A DNA stretch of 64,000 bases from SVEL01 sp045126215 (lineage in GTDB: Bacteria; Bacillota; Clostridia; Lachnospirales; Lachnospiraceae): contig JBGVOD010000029.1 in assembly GCA_045126215.1 (NCBI GenBank), positions 62,001 to 126,000 of the forward strand, given 5' to 3'. A program made the translations under genes and the position numbers. How positions within the stretch are numbered: the first letter of the stretch is position 1; each line of letters opens with the position of its first letter. Shown here piece after piece: positions 18,037 to 26,769 of the stretch. The notes under the pieces were generated by a model that saw only the letters and a list, made by a program, of their open reading frames with translations, ran no database searches and was not told the origin of the DNA.

Positions 18037-18720
18037 TTATGGTATTCTATAGCCCATACCTCTGACAGTCTCAATTATCTTAGGCTTTACGGGATCATTC
18101 TCCAGCTTATCTCTTAATCTCTTTATATAAACTGTCAATGTATTATCATTCACATAATCACCTGCTACATCCCATATTCCTGATAGCAATTGGTTTCTTG
18201 AAAGTACCGTTCCCCTGTTATTAACCATCGTCAATAAAAGTCTATACTCTAATGCAGTAAGCTCCACTTCTTTTCCTGACTTATATACCTTTGCCTCGTT
18301 TGTTTTAATAAGAACATCCAAAATAGATATATTAGAAGATACGTCCTTTTGGTTTTCCTTTGTGCTGTTATATCTTCGAAGAACGGTTTTAATTCTTGAA
18401 ATAAGCTCTCTTACCCTGAAAGGCTTGGTAATATAGTCATCAGCTCCCATATCTAACCCCATAACAACATTTACCTCCTCATCACAAGCGGTCAAAAAAA
18501 TAACAGGTTTGTCCACACTGTCCTTTATTTTCTTACATATCTCATATCCATTTCCATCAGGCAATGTTAAGTCCAAAAGATACAAATCAATATCGTCACA
18601 GATCGACTCAATGGCTGATGCAACTGTATCTGCCTTTTGAACAACAAACCCCTCCTGCACTAGTGAATACTCGATTCCATTTGCAATTGTAATATCATCT
18701 TCAACTAATAATATCTTCAT
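18037..18720 (-). CDS. OmpR-family response regulator
   Basis: A 227-residue regulator with an N-terminal receiver (acidic Glu7/Asp8/Asp9, phosphoacceptor Asp50 in LLDLTLPDGNGYE, and conserved Lys in ITKPF) and a C-terminal winged helix (about residues 130-227, with ELTALEYRLLLTMVNN and DNTLTVYIKRLRDKL). It is the obvious partner of the kinase downstream. The start has a GAGG ribosome site. Its likely targets are the ABC transporter genes, where repeated TTACAAT words sit upstream, and possibly the SPFH operon at 45300. Confidence 0.93.
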   Translation of the reverse strand: MKILLVEDDITIANGIEYSLVQEGFVVQKADTVASAIESICDDIDLYLLDLTLPDGNGYEICKKIKDSVDKPVIFLTACDEEVNVVMGLDMGADDYITKPFRVRELISRIKTVLRRYNSTKENQKDVSSNISILDVLIKTNEAKVYKSGKEVELTALEYRLLLTMVNNRGTVLSRNQLLSGIWDVAGDYVNDNTLTVYIKRLRDKLENDPVKPKIIETVRGMGYRIP

Positions 18721-18761
18721 ATGATTATTCCTCTTTAAACCTAGATGTTACCATTCTAACA

Positions 18762-19535
18762 TCAAACAGTATTTTTTCCAAGTTCCACCATATGCTTTCT
18801 CATCCAAAGAGGCAGATGATTCCTTTGACATTTGTAATTTTCCCTTTCTTTTATGGCTATTGTATTAAAAAAATCTTGCCACATATCTTCGTATTTATCT
18901 TTTTTCTCTTCTGTCTTTTTCATAAGATTTATCTCATCTTCATTGAGATATCTTATATACATCTCCTGGTTCTTTGGATGTACTACAGACAACCTTCTGT
19001 TATCATCTATAATCATAAAATTTTCTGATGGCATGCGGTTTGAAAAATGTCTCGCCACAAGATATGTAACATCATTCTTTGGCTCAAAATGTGCAACGAA
19101 TACCCTTCCATCAATGGAATTAAATCTTAAAAATTCTCTAAAGCTATGATATTCATTTCCAACTCTTCTACGCAATTCCATCATCCTCAAAACTGATTGC
19201 TCAGTCAGCATATTTGTTACATTTCCTCCAACTTTAAATCCCAATTGAAGGAATCTGTATATAGTATCAAGTGCATCTTCTTCTATGGATAATGTTGCAT
19301 AATATACTGATATATATGCATCATCAGATATTTTTCTTCTGATTGAATCAGTGACTTTTAAAGCCTTCTCTTCATCTCCCTCAATATGAACATACTCATC
19401 AAAAAGGGAATATTGTTTTATAGGCTCTTTTCTAAGAATAAGGTTATCATGACCATTCTTCAATGCCCACTCCCATGCATCATAAATACATGTCATCATA
19501 TCCTCATACTTGTCTTTGCACGTAAAAATCCTCAT
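18762..19535 (-). CDS. TIGR03915-family partner of radical-SAM DNA repair protein (DUF4130)
   Basis: A 257-residue protein matching the family annotated as probable DNA metabolism protein (TIGR03915/DUF4130), which is nearly always encoded next to the radical-SAM protein found just upstream here. It begins MRIFTCKDKYEDMMTCIYDA and ends in a conserved Trp-rich region (YEDMWQDFFNTIAIKERENYKCQRNHLPLWMRKHM is the family-typical tail). The ATG at 19535, with GGTGA upstream, fits the family's N-terminus better than the in-frame GTG at 19574, which would overlap the preceding gene. Its biochemical activity is unknown; some relatives are fused to uracil-DNA glycosylase domains. Confidence 0.85.
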   Translation of the reverse strand: MRIFTCKDKYEDMMTCIYDAWEWALKNGHDNLILRKEPIKQYSLFDEYVHIEGDEEKALKVTDSIRRKISDDAYISVYYATLSIEEDALDTIYRFLQLGFKVGGNVTNMLTEQSVLRMMELRRRVGNEYHSFREFLRFNSIDGRVFVAHFEPKNDVTYLVARHFSNRMPSENFMIIDDNRRLSVVHPKNQEMYIRYLNEDEINLMKKTEEKKDKYEDMWQDFFNTIAIKERENYKCQRNHLPLWMRKHMVELGKNTV

Positions 19536-19554
19536 ATAATCACCATATTTTGTA

Positions 19555-20988
19555 TTAACTAATTCCAAAATCACTAAACAGATTCATCTGTCTGCTATTA
19601 TCCTGATGCATAATCTGCCAATTCTCATTCCCATTAGCAGCTATCATCTGCCTTGTGATATATTTCTCATCAATCGGAGTGTTATACATCATCTTTCCAC
19701 TACATGTTATAAAATAATGTGCCCTTTTAAGTACAACACCCATCTTCTTTAAATTATCAAAATCTAGCTTTCCATATCTTCTGGAATTGACAATACGTCT
19801 TGCCGACTTTGGTCCAATTCCAGGAACTCGTAATATCAAATCATATGATGCTGTCTGTACGTCCACAGGAAATAACTCTAAATGTCTCAAAGCATAGTCA
19901 CACTTCGGATCAAGCATCTCATTAAAATTAGGTCTCTCCTCTGAAAGAAGTTCATCTGCTTGAAATCCATAATATCTAAGCAGCCAATCAGCCTGATACA
20001 ATCTATGTTCTCTAAGCAGCGGCACAGGTGTACCAATGGCAGGCAACACAGAATCCTCATTTATCGGTATATAAGCTGAATAAAAGACTCTCTTTAAATC
20101 ATATGTCTGATACAGCATCTGTGTAGTCTTGATAAGATTATAATCTGTCTCATCTGTGGCACCGATAATCATCTGCGTACTTTGTCCAGCTGGAGAAAAT
20201 GCCCTTTTAAGATTTTCCTTTCTAATCTCAGGTCTTAAAACATTCTTAATGGCAATCTCATTTTTCACACCTTCTTCAAGAAGATTATCCTTTAAAAAAA
20301 TACTATTTGGCAGATAATTATTTATGCTGCTCCTTTCCATTCTGGCATCTTTTCCAATTGCAAGTCTGTGGGTAGCAATTGTATCACTTACCATTTTCAT
20401 AGGTTTTAAAATAGTATTAAAATCCTTATTTGGAGCAAGCTTATGCAAACTTTCTCTTGTAGGTAGCTCAAGATTTATGCTCATTCTGTCTGCAAGATAA
20501 CCTGCGGTTGCCAACAGCTCATCAGGTGTCCCCGGAATAGACTTCACGTGGATATATCCGTTAAATCTATATTTGTTTCTAAGTAGATGTAATGTCTCGC
20601 ACATCTTTTCCATAGTGTATGCAGGATTATTAATAACTCCTGAACTAAGGAAGAGACCTTCAATGTAATTTCTCTTGTAAAATTCCATTGTAAGCTCACA
20701 TATCTCTTCAGGTGTGAACATAGCTCTTGGTACGTCATTAGAACTCCTGTTTAAGCAATACTTGCAATCATATATACAATGATTTGTCATAAGTATCTTG
20801 AGCAGTGAAATACATCTGCCATCCGATGCAAAACTATGACAGATGCCACATGCTTCGGCATTACCAAGGAATCCTTCCTTTCCCTTTCTATCAACACCAC
20901 TCGATGTACATGCAACATCGTATTTAGCTGCATCAGCTAATATATGAAGTTTTTCTTTTGTGGTTAATTCATTAGTTATTTCGAACAT
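19555..20988 (-). CDS. Radical-SAM putative DNA modification/repair protein (TIGR03916)
   Basis: A 477-residue protein with the radical-SAM cluster Cys71, Cys75, Cys78 (CIYDCKYC) and a C-terminal helix-hairpin-helix DNA-binding motif (RVPGIGPKSARRI), the arrangement of the TIGR03916 family. It is paired with the TIGR03915 gene 19 bases downstream. The start at 20988 is chosen because it aligns with the family N-terminus and lies exactly seven bases after a perfect -10, implying an mRNA that begins at the AUG. There is no ribosome site, and the upstream in-frame TTG lies inside the promoter. Two LexA-type boxes cover this promoter, so damage induction is expected. The lesion repaired is unknown. 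Confidence 0.9.
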   Translation of the reverse strand: MFEITNELTTKEKLHILADAAKYDVACTSSGVDRKGKEGFLGNAEACGICHSFASDGRCISLLKILMTNHCIYDCKYCLNRSSNDVPRAMFTPEEICELTMEFYKRNYIEGLFLSSGVINNPAYTMEKMCETLHLLRNKYRFNGYIHVKSIPGTPDELLATAGYLADRMSINLELPTRESLHKLAPNKDFNTILKPMKMVSDTIATHRLAIGKDARMERSSINNYLPNSIFLKDNLLEEGVKNEIAIKNVLRPEIRKENLKRAFSPAGQSTQMIIGATDETDYNLIKTTQMLYQTYDLKRVFYSAYIPINEDSVLPAIGTPVPLLREHRLYQADWLLRYYGFQADELLSEERPNFNEMLDPKCDYALRHLELFPVDVQTASYDLILRVPGIGPKSARRIVNSRRYGKLDFDNLKKMGVVLKRAHYFITCSGKMMYNTPIDEKYITRQMIAANGNENWQIMHQDNSRQMNLFSDFGIS

Positions 20989-21014
20989 ATGTTTATTATA
21001 CAAACATATGTTCG
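20982..21014. promoter_or_regulatory. Two LexA (SOS) boxes over the radical-SAM promoter
   Basis: CGAACATATGTTTA (20982-20995) and CAAACATATGTTCG (21001-21014) each fit the Gram-positive LexA/DinR pattern CGAAC-N4-GTTYG in one orientation or the other. Together with the -10 between them they form a near-perfect large palindrome. One box fills the promoter spacer and the other covers the transcription and translation start. Confidence 0.85.
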
Positions 21015-21023
21015 AAATGTCAA
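20995..21023 (-). promoter_or_regulatory. Consensus sigma-A promoter of the radical-SAM gene, leaderless transcript predicted
   Basis: On the minus strand TTGACA (21018-21023) is followed by a 17-base spacer and TATAAT (20995-21000). The first base of the ATG at 20988 is seven bases beyond the -10, where transcription normally starts. The -35 overlaps the stop codon of the upstream channel gene. Confidence 0.9.
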
Positions 21024-21997
21024 CTACTGCTTATTTTCTTAATAATTGTATTAGATTGAATAATGAGGATATCTCCTTCTTTTACTTCAAGCTCAGTTGT
21101 CGGAACAATTGACATACCATCTCTCATCAGTAAATATACGGTAACATTGTGCTGTTCCATAACATCTACTATCTTTTTACCGATAAAAGCATGATCTTTT
21201 GTAATCAAAAGTTCGCCGATCTTCTTAATATCCAAAATATGCATACCTTCGGACTGTTCTTTTCTATATTGCTCAACAAATCCCGCACTTATAATACCTG
21301 TTGGAATAGCTACCAGAAGAACTCCCATAAATGCTATTATTATAGCCATACATTTACCCAAAACCGTTATTGGATATATATCTCCATAACCAACAGTAAG
21401 CACAGTAGATACAGACCACCATATTCCACTAAATGCATTTTTAAATACTTCAGGCTGTACATTATGTTCTGCGCTATACATACATAATGAACTTGCAAGC
21501 ATTAATATAAAAATAATAAAGATAGATGAAATAATCTGGTTGCTTTTTTTCAACAATACACTTGTAATTACATTAAAACTATCATTCTTGGCATTAATTC
21601 TAAATAAATGTAATATTCTTACTACCCTTAACATTCTAAAGGCTATAAATCCTGTAAGGAAGAATACCGGAATAATTGTCAGAAGATCTACAACACCATC
21701 ATAGGATATGAGAAATTTAAGTCTTGATTTTATTTTTCCGTACTCAGGATATAAATAATCTGCTGTCCATATTCTTAATACATATTCGACGCAAAATACC
21801 AAGGTTGTTCCAATTTCTACAGCCTTAAAAATATTCATATATTCCTGAAGCTGTCCAAATGTCTGCAAATACATTACAAGAATATTTGATAGTATTACTG
21901 CAACAATGAAAAAATCAAAAATTCTACTGATAATATTGCTTTTGTCACCTATCTGAATAATATAAAATATCTTTTTCTTAATTCCATTTTTCTTCAT
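21020..21997 (-). CDS. Voltage-gated-type potassium channel with TrkA-C domain
   Basis: A 325-residue channel subunit with six transmembrane segments. S4 is basic (FRMLRVVRILHLFRI), the pore loop carries the selectivity filter TVGYGD, and the cytoplasmic tail is a TrkA-C-type regulatory domain (from about residue 250, with IGKKIVDVMEQHNVTVYLLMR). It should conduct K+ and help set membrane potential, as a tetramer. It begins 20 bases after the surface transglutaminase-like gene, with a weak ribosome site; the ATG at 21997 is preferred to a GTG four codons earlier. The last bases overlap the -35 of the radical-SAM promoter. Confidence 0.92.
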   Translation of the reverse strand: MKKNGIKKKIFYIIQIGDKSNIISRIFDFFIVAVILSNILVMYLQTFGQLQEYMNIFKAVEIGTTLVFCVEYVLRIWTADYLYPEYGKIKSRLKFLISYDGVVDLLTIIPVFFLTGFIAFRMLRVVRILHLFRINAKNDSFNVITSVLLKKSNQIISSIFIIFILMLASSLCMYSAEHNVQPEVFKNAFSGIWWSVSTVLTVGYGDIYPITVLGKCMAIIIAFMGVLLVAIPTGIISAGFVEQYRKEQSEGMHILDIKKIGELLITKDHAFIGKKIVDVMEQHNVTVYLLMRDGMSIVPTTELEVKEGDILIIQSNTIIKKISSS

Positions 21998-22016
21998 TTT
22001 ATTAACCACTTCGTAA

Positions 22017-23255
22017 TTATTTTTTTACAAAATAGAAGATTGCTCCACCAATGGCTGATGCTCCTGCTATTACACCAAATACAATAATGACTGTGACAAC
22101 TGCTGAACCACTTCCTGAGTTATCATTTTTTTCTTCTGTTTCTTTTATCTTAGTTGTTATTTCTCTTTCCGTAGTAGTAATTTCTGATGTTTCTGTTTCA
22201 GTTGTTTCATCCTCTGTAGTTACTTCTTCTGTAGTAATTTCTTCTGTAGTCGTTTCTTCTGTGGTCGTTTCTTCTACAACAGTTTGTTTAATTGTTGTTT
22301 GTTCTACATTTCCACCTTGTGTATTGTTCTGACCTGCATTAGATGACTGTCCACTTTCAGTTTGTGAAGAAGAAGGACTATATTTTACTCTACTGATATT
22401 TAATGGTGTTGTATTCTGATGATCATTATCTACTCCGAAAAGTAGTTTATCATAGTCAATAAAGCTATCCTGATCACCCCATGTTGCATCCACCAGATAC
22501 CATACACCATCTTCCATTTGAACGGCATTCCATGCATGCTCATCGTCTACTATAATATAACATGGTATACCTAACTGATTCATCATCAGCTGAAATGACA
22601 TTGCATATCCTTCACAAACTGTATTTCTGCCTTGTAACGCAGATGAAAGTGTATGATTACTATATGTAGTGTCATATGTAATATTATTACATAACCACTC
22701 AAAAACCCCTTTTACCTTTCCATATCTGTCAGCACCGGAAAAACTTGATGAAACCTGATTTGCAATTCCATAACATGAATTGTACTCATCCTTTGTTAAT
22801 TTTTCAGGTGTATAACTAATCTTGTATAACTCATAATCATTAGTAATTTTGCCGCTCTCAATATGGACACTGTAGTATCCATACTGTGCAAGATTAAAAT
22901 AAGTCTTATCACGATTTATTCCAAATAGCTGTTCAAACTCACCATTGCTAATACTAAAAGGGGTTACAAATGCTAGCTGCTCTGGAACACTCATTGTAGC
23001 AGCTTTGTTTCTTAGTTCATCCATTGATGATACATATACATATCCTTTCGCTTCCATTTGAGCAATACAATCATTTTTTCTACACTCATGATATGTTGCT
23101 TCAGATACTTCATTGCCATCAACATAATAATGTTTTCCTCCATTACTGTCTGTTCCAACAGCAAATTCCGTTGCTTCTGCCTCCAAAGATAAACAAAACA
23201 TTAATAGAAAGCATAAAAGAATTTTAAATGATACACTTCCAATCTTTTTCACCAT
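22017..23255 (-). CDS. Surface protein with transglutaminase-like domain and C-terminal membrane anchor
   Basis: A 412-residue exported protein. A signal peptide (about 1-27, ending EAEA) leads to a unique N-terminal region, then a transglutaminase-like core with Cys in NTVCEGYAM, His in DDEHAWNAV and Asp in YLVDATWGD. A Thr/Glu-rich stalk of repeated EETTTEE units (about residues 320-370) precedes a C-terminal transmembrane helix and two lysines. There is no LPxTG motif, so the stalk and helix are the anchor. The start at 23255 is eight bases from AGGAG. It resembles the lipoprotein at 1856 only in its core domain. Substrate unknown. Confidence 0.88.
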   Translation of the reverse strand: MVKKIGSVSFKILLCFLLMFCLSLEAEATEFAVGTDSNGGKHYYVDGNEVSEATYHECRKNDCIAQMEAKGYVYVSSMDELRNKAATMSVPEQLAFVTPFSISNGEFEQLFGINRDKTYFNLAQYGYYSVHIESGKITNDYELYKISYTPEKLTKDEYNSCYGIANQVSSSFSGADRYGKVKGVFEWLCNNITYDTTYSNHTLSSALQGRNTVCEGYAMSFQLMMNQLGIPCYIIVDDEHAWNAVQMEDGVWYLVDATWGDQDSFIDYDKLLFGVDNDHQNTTPLNISRVKYSPSSSQTESGQSSNAGQNNTQGGNVEQTTIKQTVVEETTTEETTTEEITTEEVTTEDETTETETSEITTTEREITTKIKETEEKNDNSGSGSAVVTVIIVFGVIAGASAIGGAIFYFVKK

Positions 23256-23279
23256 ATACACTACTCCTAACTGACAATA

Positions 23280-23840
23280 CTATATTGTCATTGCTTTTGA
23301 CATAACACATATTCCAGTTGCGCCATGTTTTCTCATTTCCGTTACACATTCTTCATTTATACTCATACCGCCAATAGCATATACTGGCAGTGATGATACA
23401 TTACATATTTCTTCAAGAAATTTAAGACCTTTTTGTGGTATTCCTTTTTTACAGTCTGTTTCAAATATATGTCCTGCAGTAATATATGTAGCCCCAAGTT
23501 TTATAGCCTCTGACACTTCATTTGTTGTATGAACCGATACACCAATCACATTAAATCTGTCTACTATCTCTTTATTATTCTCTCTTAATACATGTAAAGG
23601 CAAATGTATCTCTTCGCAGGAAAGTTCTATTCCAACATTGTAGAAATTATGTATTCGACAAGGGACTTTATATTTATCACAAATCCTTTTCGTCCTTATA
23701 AAAAGGTCTCTGTATTCTTTTTCATTTAAATCCTTTTCTCGAACAACAATCGCTCCTACCTTTAATTCGCACAACTTTTGTATTTGAGTTTCAAAATCAT
23801 TACATAGTTTTCTATTTGTAATAACTATGATGTTTTTCAT
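23280..23840 (-). CDS. thiE: Thiamin phosphate synthase ThiE-like
   Basis: A 186-residue TIM-barrel protein of the ThiE/TenI family, which joins the pyrimidine and thiazole halves of thiamin. Visible markers are the early REKDL motif, GVSVHTTNE, the pyrophosphate-loop region AGHIFETDCKKGIPQKGL, and YAIGGM near the C-terminus. The start at 23840 has AGAGGA six to seven bases upstream. It is the last gene of thiSFGHE, which favours a real biosynthetic role over the regulatory TenI alternative, though it is a little shorter than typical ThiE. Confidence 0.85.
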   Translation of the reverse strand: MKNIIVITNRKLCNDFETQIQKLCELKVGAIVVREKDLNEKEYRDLFIRTKRICDKYKVPCRIHNFYNVGIELSCEEIHLPLHVLRENNKEIVDRFNVIGVSVHTTNEVSEAIKLGATYITAGHIFETDCKKGIPQKGLKFLEEICNVSSLPVYAIGGMSINEECVTEMRKHGATGICVMSKAMTI

Positions 23841-23898
23841 ATATTCCTCTTTCAATAGAACTCCTTCTTCCTTTGTCCAGAATCCTTTTCAAGATTTC

Positions 23899-25116
23899 CT
23901 AAACGAATTCATAATCCTTCATAACAGGTTGCAATCCTATTGCCTGCAAATCATTATACACTTCATCAACTGAGCGGCCATCAGATATCTCAAACTGATC
24001 ATCACCTTTTGTTTCAAGCTCTTCCACATGCTCTCCAATTCCAGTGCTAACGCCTGCAGAAATCTTTGTGGCAGCAATATTAACAAGATTATCTCTTACC
24101 CTTTTACATTCTCTTGTAGAAACAGTAATACTTGCAAAAGGCATAAACAATCTATATGCACATACGACCTGTAACAGCTGAATTTCATGAACATCCATTG
24201 GATTTATCTTATCATTATTTATAATAGGTCTAAGTCTTGGACACGAAAATGCTATCTCTGCATGAGGATACTTACGCTGTAGAAGATATGCATGTATACC
24301 TGTTGCAAATGCATCTTTTCTGAAATCATCAAGTCCAAGAAGTGCTGCAAATCCGACACCTCTCATATTTCCCTTTAATGCTCTTTCCTGTGCATTTAGT
24401 CTATACGGAAATATTCTCTTATGTCCTGCAAGATGAAGTGTTTCATATTTATCTGAATTATATGTTTCCTGAAATACTGTTACATAATCCGCTCCACACT
24501 CATGAAGATATGCATATTCATCAGAGTTCATCGGATACACTTCAAGACCAATTACTTTAAAATACTTTTTCGCAATTTTACATGCCTTCCCAATATATTC
24601 AACATCGGAATGCACTTTGCTCTCTCCTGTAAGGATAAGTATTTCCTGTAATCCAGACTCAGATATTGCCTGCATTTCACGCTCAATTTCGTTTTCATTA
24701 AGCTTTGCTCTGTTGATTTTATTATGACAGTTAAATCCACAATAAATACAGAAATTCTCACAATAATTTGCAATATATATAGGTGTAAACATATTTACAC
24801 TATTTCCAAAATGTTTTTCCTTTTCGATTTTTGCACACCTTGCAATTTCTTCAATTAGAGGCAATGCTGCTGGTGAAAGAAGCGCAGCAAAATCTTCTGG
24901 TGTTCTATTTTCATGCATAAGAGCCTGTCTTACATCAGCCTCAGAATATTTGTCATAGTCATATTCATTCATTGCTTTTATGACCTTTTCCTGAATATCA
25001 GATTCAAGTATTTCCATATCCGGAAGATACTTCATATGGTCAATTCTATTCTTTTTCTGCCACTCTTTTATTTCATCATTTAGTATACTTTCATTTACAT
25101 GGTCATTTGCACTCAT
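23899..25116 (-). CDS. thiH: 2-iminoacetate synthase ThiH
   Basis: A 405-residue radical-SAM tyrosine lyase that makes dehydroglycine for the thiazole half of thiamin. The 4Fe-4S motif is CENFCIYCGF (CX3CX2C), followed by the GESKVHSDVEYIGKAC glycine-rich region and a C-terminal BATS-like part containing VSTRECKRVRDNL. It starts with GGAGG upstream and follows thiG by 16 bases. As an anaerobic-type enzyme it replaces the oxygen-dependent glycine oxidase ThiO. Confidence 0.96.
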   Translation of the reverse strand: MSANDHVNESILNDEIKEWQKKNRIDHMKYLPDMEILESDIQEKVIKAMNEYDYDKYSEADVRQALMHENRTPEDFAALLSPAALPLIEEIARCAKIEKEKHFGNSVNMFTPIYIANYCENFCIYCGFNCHNKINRAKLNENEIEREMQAISESGLQEILILTGESKVHSDVEYIGKACKIAKKYFKVIGLEVYPMNSDEYAYLHECGADYVTVFQETYNSDKYETLHLAGHKRIFPYRLNAQERALKGNMRGVGFAALLGLDDFRKDAFATGIHAYLLQRKYPHAEIAFSCPRLRPIINNDKINPMDVHEIQLLQVVCAYRLFMPFASITVSTRECKRVRDNLVNIAATKISAGVSTGIGEHVEELETKGDDQFEISDGRSVDEVYNDLQAIGLQPVMKDYEFV

Positions 25117-25132
25117 CTATATGCCTCCAAAA

Positions 25133-25906
25133 CTAGTCCTGTAAGAATCCTGTCAATGGTGAAGATGCACTTGCACCACTTTCTATAACTCTTCCCATTC
25201 CGGCAAGATATGCTTTTCTACCAGCTTCAATAGCATTTTTAAATGCCTCCGCCATTACCGGGATGTCACCTGCTGTGGCAATTGCAGTATTCGCCATAAC
25301 AGCTGCTGCCCCCATTTCCATAGCCTCACACGCCTGTGAAGGTTTTCCTATCCCCGCGTCTACGATGATTGGAAGTTCCATTTCATTAATTAATATCTGA
25401 ATAAAATCTTTTGTTGCAAGACCTTTATTAGATCCTATTGGTGCTCCAAGTGGCATAATACATGCTGCTCCCGCATCTCTTAAGGCTCTTGCAGCATTCA
25501 AATCAGGATACATATATGGCATTACCACAAAACCTTCTTTTGCAAGTATCTCTGTTGCCTTAATCGTTTCATAGTTGTCCGGCAGAAGATACTTTGTATC
25601 ATGAACCACCTCAATCTTTACAAAATCCCCACATCCAAGCTCCCTTGAAAGTCTTGCAATTCTTACAGCTTCCTCTGCATTTCTGGCTCCTGATGTATTA
25701 GGAAGTAATGTCACACCTTTTGGTATATAATCGAGAATATTGGCAACACCACCTTCATTTGCCCTTCTAAGTGCAAGTGTTATAATCTGCGCACCAGCTT
25801 TTTCTACTGCTGCATTAATTAAATCAAGAGAAAACTTTCCTGAGCCTAAAATAAATCTTGATGAAAATTCATATCCACCAATATATAATAAATCTTTCTG
25901 TTCCAT
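25133..25906 (-). CDS. thiG: Thiazole synthase ThiG
   Basis: A 257-residue TIM-barrel enzyme that condenses deoxyxylulose phosphate, dehydroglycine and the sulfur carried by ThiS into the thiazole ring. Family motifs are SRFILGSGKF near the N-terminus, LPNTSGARNAEEAV, the EVVHDTKYLLPD region, MPLGAPIGSNKGL, and IVDAGIGKPSQACEAMEMGAAAV with the substrate-binding loop. It follows thiF by 17 bases behind an AGGAG ribosome site. Confidence 0.97.
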   Translation of the reverse strand: MEQKDLLYIGGYEFSSRFILGSGKFSLDLINAAVEKAGAQIITLALRRANEGGVANILDYIPKGVTLLPNTSGARNAEEAVRIARLSRELGCGDFVKIEVVHDTKYLLPDNYETIKATEILAKEGFVVMPYMYPDLNAARALRDAGAACIMPLGAPIGSNKGLATKDFIQILINEMELPIIVDAGIGKPSQACEAMEMGAAAVMANTAIATAGDIPVMAEAFKNAIEAGRKAYLAGMGRVIESGASASSPLTGFLQD

Positions 25907-25923
25907 ATTTGCTCCTATGCTTT

Positions 25924-26553
25924 TTATTTTATTCCATCAATTATAATTTCTGCAATAAGATTAGCCTCATGTGCGGCACATATTGCAACGCGTGCTGACA
26001 TAAGTCCAAAACCATCTTTTATATCACTATAATCATCGCCACAAATATAAAAATTTTTAGCTACTTTTCTAGTTCTTATCTCATTGCTTCTGCCATATCC
26101 AGCCATTCCTGAGCCCGACACTATTATCTTATTACTGTAGTTTTCAAATACTCCATTTATTAACATTGACTTTGCCTCAGGCAAATCAAATGCTTCACAT
26201 ATTATATCATCATTTTCAAAAAGATTTTTGATATTTTCTTCTGAAACTTTTACACACTCTTTTTTTATTTCTAAATATGGATTAATCTCCATCAATTCCT
26301 CATAAAGAGCATCTGTTTTTTTCATACCTATATGTTTCAAAAAATATTGCTGTCGGTTAAGATTCGTAATATCCACCTTATCAAAATCAATGATATGTAA
26401 ATGTCCAACACCCATTCTGGCAAGACTAATGGCTACATTTGACCCCAGTCCTCCTAAGCCTGCAATTGCAACTCTTGCGCTTCCAAGTTTATTCCAGACA
26501 GCCTCTGAATGACGTATAATCAATGCTTCATTTATTTCTTCTTCAGAGTACAT
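25924..26553 (-). CDS. thiF: ThiS adenylyltransferase ThiF
   Basis: A 209-residue E1-like enzyme that activates the ThiS C-terminus. The nucleotide-binding GLGGLGSNVAISLARMG, the acidic DFDKVDITNLNRQQYF segment and the substrate lysine region identify the family. It is the short clostridial form without the zinc-binding Cys tail seen in Escherichia coli. The ATG at 26553, with GGAGG seven bases upstream, is preferred over a TTG that would overlap thiS. Only four bases separate it from the thiS stop, so the pair is tightly coupled. Confidence 0.93.
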   Translation of the reverse strand: MYSEEEINEALIIRHSEAVWNKLGSARVAIAGLGGLGSNVAISLARMGVGHLHIIDFDKVDITNLNRQQYFLKHIGMKKTDALYEELMEINPYLEIKKECVKVSEENIKNLFENDDIICEAFDLPEAKSMLINGVFENYSNKIIVSGSGMAGYGRSNEIRTRKVAKNFYICGDDYSDIKDGFGLMSARVAICAAHEANLIAEIIIDGIK

Positions 26554-26557
26554 ACCA

Positions 26558-26755
26558 TCAACCTCCGCCAACAAAGCTTACCACTTCTATTTTAGAATTG
26601 TCTTTTACAATCACCTTATCAAGTGTAGCTTTTGGTATAATTTCTCCATCACACTCAACAGCAATGCGTTTCATATCGTACCCGCATCCTTCTATAAGCT
26701 GAAACATTGAAATACCTTCAGTATATTCAATTTCCTTTCCGTTTATCTTTATCAT
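26558..26755 (-). CDS. thiS: Sulfur carrier protein ThiS
   Basis: A 65-residue ubiquitin-fold protein ending in VGGG; the Gly-Gly tail is adenylated by ThiF and converted to a thiocarboxylate that donates sulfur to ThiG. The start MIKINGKEIEY matches the family's first beta strand, and the length is normal. It is first in thiSFGHE. The gap to the upstream nuclease gene is only 14 bases, so no TPP riboswitch fits immediately before it. Confidence 0.95.
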   Translation of the reverse strand: MIKINGKEIEYTEGISMFQLIEGCGYDMKRIAVECDGEIIPKATLDKVIVKDNSKIEVVSFVGGG

Positions 26756-26769
26756 GTTACTTTCCTTTC

